Assembly (NCBI GenBank): GCA_002695115.1
Contig: NZOA01000035.1
Coordinates: 20,942 to 29,407, forward strand
Source of the DNA: Planctomycetota bacterium
Lineage (GTDB): Bacteria; Planctomycetota; UBA8108
Reading direction: 5' to 3'
Length of the DNA: 8,466 bases
Shown here: piece by piece, positions 5,504 to 8,466 of the stretch
Layout: each line of letters opens with the position of its first letter
Numbering within the stretch: the first letter of the stretch is position 1
Translations under genes and position numbers: made by a program
Notes under the pieces: generated by a model
Told to the model about the DNA's origin: nothing
The model's database searches: none
What the model saw: only the letters and a program-made list of their open reading frames with translations

Positions 5504-7936
5504 TCAGCCTTCCTGGACCGCCTCAGGGGGCGCGGCGCCCTCCTCGCAGGCATCTCCGATCCCGTCCCCGTCGGAATCGAGCTGGTCAGGATTTGGAACG
5601 GCGGGACAATTGTCCCTGGGGGCGAAGACGCCATCGCGGTCACCATCGCCCGCCCGGGCGTAGAGCTCGGCGACCCATTCCGAGAATTTGAGCTCCTCCC
5701 GGCTTTTCTTGAGGTTCCTGACGATTTGCGGGCGGCTTCTCCCGAATTCGGCCGGATCGGGGTACTGCCGGGACGCGTAGCGCATGATGAAACAAGCGCT
5801 CTCCTTGTCGTCCCTGGCGACCGTGGTACCTCCAACCTCTTCAATACCGAAACCGGCGCTCACCAGGGCGGAATTTGACGGATGGATCTCATCGACGATG
5901 CTGCCCTGCTCATCCTTCTCGCCGGGGAATGAGATGGAGCCCCTTCTCCGGATAAAGTTGCCGCCGGTATCTTTCAGCTCTCCAAAGCTGGCCTTGAAGG
6001 CGGTCTTCTCATCGAAGGAGACCTCGAGCTCACCGCCGGCAAGCTCCTTGAACCCGCCAGGCGAATCCTCGAGCCCCTCCGACCTCTTCTTGCAGGCCTC
6101 AACGAGCTTATCGACCACCTTCTGCTTGTGAAGATCGGAGGTGACATCTTCGAGCGCCTCCTCGTAGCTGCGTTCTCCGGGCGACTTGATCTCGACATTG
6201 GAGAAAAAGGTAACGCCCACGGTTGAATTCAGCCGGGAAACACCTTCGACCTCATCGTATTCGTACACCGCCGATTTCAGCCTTTTTTTCAGGCTCTCGG
6301 TGAGAATGTATCGTCCCGAACTCCGCCCCTCCCTGTTCGCCGTGTTGTACCAATTGTCGATGGTCGTCTTATTCGCCTTGCTGTAGATGCCGTTGCCTTC
6401 TTCTCCGAAAACAGCTTCGGCATCAGCCTGGGTGGTGAAGGGAACATGACCCACCTCGAACCGCTCATCCTCGGCCGCCAACGCCTCGAAGGTGACCTGG
6501 GGCTCATCGGGCTCGACCACCTGCGCCCCGGCGGCCTTGCCGGGATAGATCCGGGATTTCAGCTTGTTGCCGAGCACCCTGAGCTTCTCGGAAGCGACCT
6601 GGAAAACATGGCGCTCACGCACCTTGTCCTTGACCTCCTCGAAGGGAAGATAGACCTGCTCATCGCGCTGTTTTTCCTCCTCACTGCCGAGCAGTTGGAA
6701 GATCCCCTCGTCCGCCTGGATGTCAGGACGGGCATAAAACCCCCGATCCTCTTCGTACGCTTTGAGAAGATCCTCCTCCTTCACCTCCGCTTCCACCTCT
6801 TTCTTGAAGCTGTCGGCAGAGACCTTCAGGTACTTGAAGCGCAGACGCGTAGCGGAATTGTAGGAGGCCTTATTCTCATCGTAGTGCTCCTTGAGCTCCT
6901 CCTCGGTGATCCCCTCCCTTACCTTCGCAGACAGGTCCTCCGGGGCCGTCAGCTTTACCCACTCGAACTTTCGCCTGTGCTGCTGCGTCCTGAATTCATC
7001 AAAGGCCTCCTTGCCGGAGACCTGGACCCTCGCGTTGATATGATCATCGAGCCGGGCGATGAGGATCAGGTCGCGCAGGGTTTTCTCAAAAATGGTTCTC
7101 GTAATGAACGACGTTCCCTTGCAGCTGCTGATCCACAGCGAAACGATAGCGCTGTCCTGGGAGCCCTTCGCTCCCTTGAGGGCCAGGGTGAACCTGTCGA
7201 GGGCGTCCCTGTAGTTACGCTTAGAAAACAGGGTCTTGCCTTCGTAGAAGGCGCTCGAGCAATCATCACGCTCAGCCGTGAACACGGGATCCGGAGTGCG
7301 GGGCTTGTTGCCCCGCCCCGCCAGCAAGTCTGAATAACGGCCTGGATCGAACTTGTTCTGGTTCCTGAGTAAACCCAGGAGCCTTTCCTTCTCAGCCTTC
7401 TGTGCCTGCAGGAATCTGAAATCCTGGCCTCCCTGGGGCAGGGCTATCCCCGCCAAGCCGAGGTGATCGGGATCGTTGACCAGCTGGGTCGCATAGATCT
7501 TCTGCCAGAGCTCCGTACGGGCCGCCTCGAACTCGGCCTCCGAAACGCTGAGCCCCGCCTCCCTGGCGGCGCGGCGGTAGAGACGAAACTCACGGTAGGA
7601 GAGCGGTCTCTGTTCCGGGTAGATCGTCCGGTACTTCGGAATCGGCGGCAGGGTCGGGAAGAAGGGCTCGTCGAGGAAGATCGGGCCCGCGAACCTGAGT
7701 GTATTTCTCAGGGCCTTGCTCTCGATTTGAAATTCGAGATCCGAGATCTCCTCTTCGAAACCTATCGAGATGCTTGCCCCCGTGGGCCTGAGAACGGTCG
7801 CGATCTGCGATCCGAAGGCGAAACTGAACCCTAAAAACGCCAGGAGCAATACCCAGAAGACCTTTTCATTAGCCTTGATAAAGGCCATGAAACGCTCCCC
7901 CAGGTGCATCTCTTCTTTCTGCTTGAACTGAGCCAT
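5504..7936 (-). CDS. PpiD/SurA-like membrane-anchored periplasmic protein with TPR insertion and TSP3 tail
   Basis: The product has 810 residues against about 620 for E. coli PpiD. Residues 1-26 are charged and cytoplasmic, 27-49 form one hydrophobic anchor ([17 protein letters not shown]), and the rest should be periplasmic. A SurA-N-like helical region spans about 112-370, with the chaperone-like [18 protein letters not shown] at 342-359. Between its helices, about 210-277, is an insertion containing one TPR-like unit ([19 protein letters not shown], 231-249). The conserved late segment resembles PpiD C-termini ([18 protein letters not shown], 725-742). I found no parvulin core with its usual GGDLG and FGYHII-type motifs, so isomerase activity is doubtful. 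The tail 763-797 is a TSP3 calcium-binding repeat ([12 protein letters not shown] then [12 protein letters not shown]777 and C797). GAGG lies 5 nt before the ATG. Likely role: chaperone for outer-membrane or secreted proteins near the translocon. Family assignment is by pattern recognition, without a search. Confidence 0.75.
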   Translation of the reverse strand: MAQFKQKEEMHLGERFMAFIKANEKVFWVLLLAFLGFSFAFGSQIATVLRPTGASISIGFEEEISDLEFQIESKALRNTLRFAGPIFLDEPFFPTLPPIPKYRTIYPEQRPLSYREFRLYRRAAREAGLSVSEAEFEAARTELWQKIYATQLVNDPDHLGLAGIALPQGGQDFRFLQAQKAEKERLLGLLRNQNKFDPGRYSDLLAGRGNKPRTPDPVFTAERDDCSSAFYEGKTLFSKRNYRDALDRFTLALKGAKGSQDSAIVSLWISSCKGTSFITRTIFEKTLRDLILIARLDDHINARVQVSGKEAFDEFRTQQHRRKFEWVKLTAPEDLSAKVREGITEEELKEHYDENKASYNSATRLRFKYLKVSADSFKKEVEAEVKEEDLLKAYEEDRGFYARPDIQADEGIFQLLGSEEEKQRDEQVYLPFEEVKDKVRERHVFQVASEKLRVLGNKLKSRIYPGKAAGAQVVEPDEPQVTFEALAAEDERFEVGHVPFTTQADAEAVFGEEGNGIYSKANKTTIDNWYNTANREGRSSGRYILTESLKKRLKSAVYEYDEVEGVSRLNSTVGVTFFSNVEIKSPGERSYEEALEDVTSDLHKQKVVDKLVEACKKRSEGLEDSPGGFKELAGGELEVSFDEKTAFKASFGELKDTGGNFIRRRGSISFPGEKDEQGSIVDEIHPSNSALVSAGFGIEEVGGTTVARDDKESACFIMRYASRQYPDPAEFGRSRPQIVRNLKKSREELKFSEWVAELYARAGDGDRDGVFAPRDNCPAVPNPDQLDSDGDGIGDACEEGAAPPEAVQEG

Positions 7937-7981
7937 TTCAACCTCGAATTTTTTCAGTGAACGGCCGCCTGTGCCGTGATT

Positions 7982-8020
7982 TTCCGGCCTGTTCCAGTCT
8001 CCTTGACGATCCAGCCGGAA
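7982..8020. repeat. Inverted repeat in leader of the PpiD-like gene
   Basis: TTCCGGC (7982-7988) and GCCGGAA (8014-8020) are perfect reverse complements. On the minus strand the stem can extend to nine pairs with one bulged G (TTCCGGCTG against CAGGCCGGAA), closing a loop of about 20 nt. It lies between a candidate promoter and the ATG at 7936, so it would fold in the 5' leader if that promoter is used. No U-run follows. A regulatory role is only a possibility. Confidence 0.35.
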
Positions 8021-8036
8021 CCGGCGACTTCATACA

Positions 8037-8066
8037 AAGATACCAGTTCTTATGAGTAAAACCCAA
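8037..8066 (-). promoter_or_regulatory. Weak candidate promoter for the PpiD-like gene
   Basis: On the minus strand TTGGGT (8066-8061) is followed after 18 bases by TATCTT (8042-8037), preceded by TGG as an extended -10 element. The predicted start near 8030 gives a leader of about 94 nt. The hexamers match consensus only partly, and this is simply the best site found in the 228-bp gap. Confidence 0.25.
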
Positions 8067-8093
8067 TCTCCCGTCATTCTCCAGCACCATGAG

Positions 8094-8110
8094 CCGGATC
8101 CTTGATCCGG
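8094..8110. repeat. Short palindrome, CCGGATC-CTT-GATCCGG
   Basis: A perfect 7-bp inverted repeat with a 3-base centre, in the gap between the TPR-protein gene and the PpiD-like gene. It lies about 28 bases upstream of the candidate -35 at 8066. Its size and compactness would fit an operator or a small hairpin. It is not followed by a U-run on the minus strand, so it is a poor terminator for the TPR gene. Confidence 0.4.
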
Positions 8111-8164
8111 TAAAGTTTTCCAATGATAACCCAGGGATCCGCTCAATTTAAGCAGAACTCGGCG

Positions 8165-8466
8165 TCAGGGCTCGCGCGGCTCGCCACCCTCGAGCAAAAC
8201 GGCGATTCGCGCCTGTACCGCGCCGTCGTGGGGAAAACGGTCCGCGACCATTTTCCAGAAACTTCTCGCCTCCCGCCGTTTTCCAACTCCCGCCCGGCAG
8301 CGGCCAAGCTGCTCGAAAATCTCCGGCTCCCAGGGGACCTCGTATCCATCCCTGAGCAGGCTCTCGAGCAGCCCCCCGGCCTCCTCGTAGAGTCCATCTT
8401 CGACCAGGGTCCTGGCCTGGAGAAAAACCGCCGTGTCACGCACGGCGACACTCCCATCGAGGGCCC
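8165..8466 (-). CDS. TPR-like protein, C-terminal part (cut by window edge)
   Basis: The reading frame is open from the right edge to a TGA at 8165, giving about 100 visible residues. They include two helix-pair units of tetratricopeptide type: ARTLVEDGLYEEAGGLLESL, and EIFEQLGRCRAGVGKRREAR followed by a helix ending in VADRFPHDGA. Such repeats mediate protein-protein contacts; no catalytic motif is seen. A GTG at 8443 could start a 92-residue protein, but the frame continues upstream without a stop (encoding ALDGSVAV before it), and no obvious ribosome binding site precedes the GTG, so I treat it as the 3' end of a longer gene. It ends in a charged tail, EGGEPREP. It lies 228 bp upstream of the PpiD-like gene on the same strand. 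Its role cannot be stated. Confidence 0.65.
   Translation of the reverse strand, partial: ALDGSVAVRDTAVFLQARTLVEDGLYEEAGGLLESLLRDGYEVPWEPEIFEQLGRCRAGVGKRREARSFWKMVADRFPHDGAVQARIAVLLEGGEPREP

Noticed and set aside
6446..7333. Open frame on the plus strand opposite the PpiD-like gene (295 codons)
   Set aside because: Antisense shadow; Leu/Gly/Arg-rich translation with no motifs, while the minus strand has the anchor, SurA-like and TSP3 signals.
7938..8123. Possible 61-codon ORF starting at TTG and ending just before the PpiD-like ATG
   Set aside because: TTG start without a clear ribosome binding site and no family resemblance; its TGA lying next to the downstream ATG is suggestive of coupling but not enough to call a gene.
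8143..8457. Alternative minus-strand frame overlapping the TPR gene (104 codons)
   Set aside because: Arg/Ser-rich shadow composition; the overlapping frame ending at 8165 gives a convincing TPR pattern.

Overview
This window comes from a high-GC bacterium that is probably Gram-negative. The largest gene encodes a membrane-anchored SurA/PpiD-type periplasmic folding factor. The rest is housekeeping: tRNA charging, tRNA modification, a ribosomal protein and phospholipid synthesis. The gene set, including a thrombospondin type 3 (TSP3) tail and a PfkB kinase of a type widespread in environmental phyla, would suit Desulfobacterota/Myxococcota, Planctomycetota or a related uncultured lineage. That placement is inference; nothing here fixes the phylum. 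No rRNA, tRNA, CRISPR array, insertion sequence or phage gene was recognised.

Layout, left to right: (1) 1-267, the start of plsX on the minus strand, cut by the window edge, overlapping rpmF (264-452, ribosomal protein bL32). A near-consensus sigma-70 promoter at 541-569 precedes rpmF. (2) alaS (601-3168, minus), full-length alanyl-tRNA synthetase. (3) A PfkB-family sugar kinase (3260-4168, minus) just upstream of alaS and probably co-transcribed with it from a candidate promoter at 4281-4310. (4) A divergent intergenic region with a perfect 9-bp inverted repeat (4240-4262). (5) The only plus-strand gene (about 4367-5452), a fusion of a TsaC/Sua5 threonylcarbamoyl-AMP synthase with a YwlE-like low-molecular-weight phosphatase. 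(6) A convergent junction with an imperfect hairpin (5462-5497). (7) An 810-residue PpiD/SurA-like protein (5504-7936, minus) with a TPR-like insertion, no recognisable parvulin domain and a C-terminal TSP3 calcium-binding repeat. (8) A 228-bp gene-free stretch with two inverted repeats. (9) The 3' end of a TPR-protein gene (8165-8466, minus) running off the right edge.

The genes fall into a translation group (alaS, rpmF, the TsaC part of the fusion), an envelope group (plsX, the PpiD-like protein) and one kinase of unknown substrate. No complete new system such as a defence island is visible. The most unusual items are the domain architectures of the PpiD-like protein and of the TsaC-phosphatase fusion.
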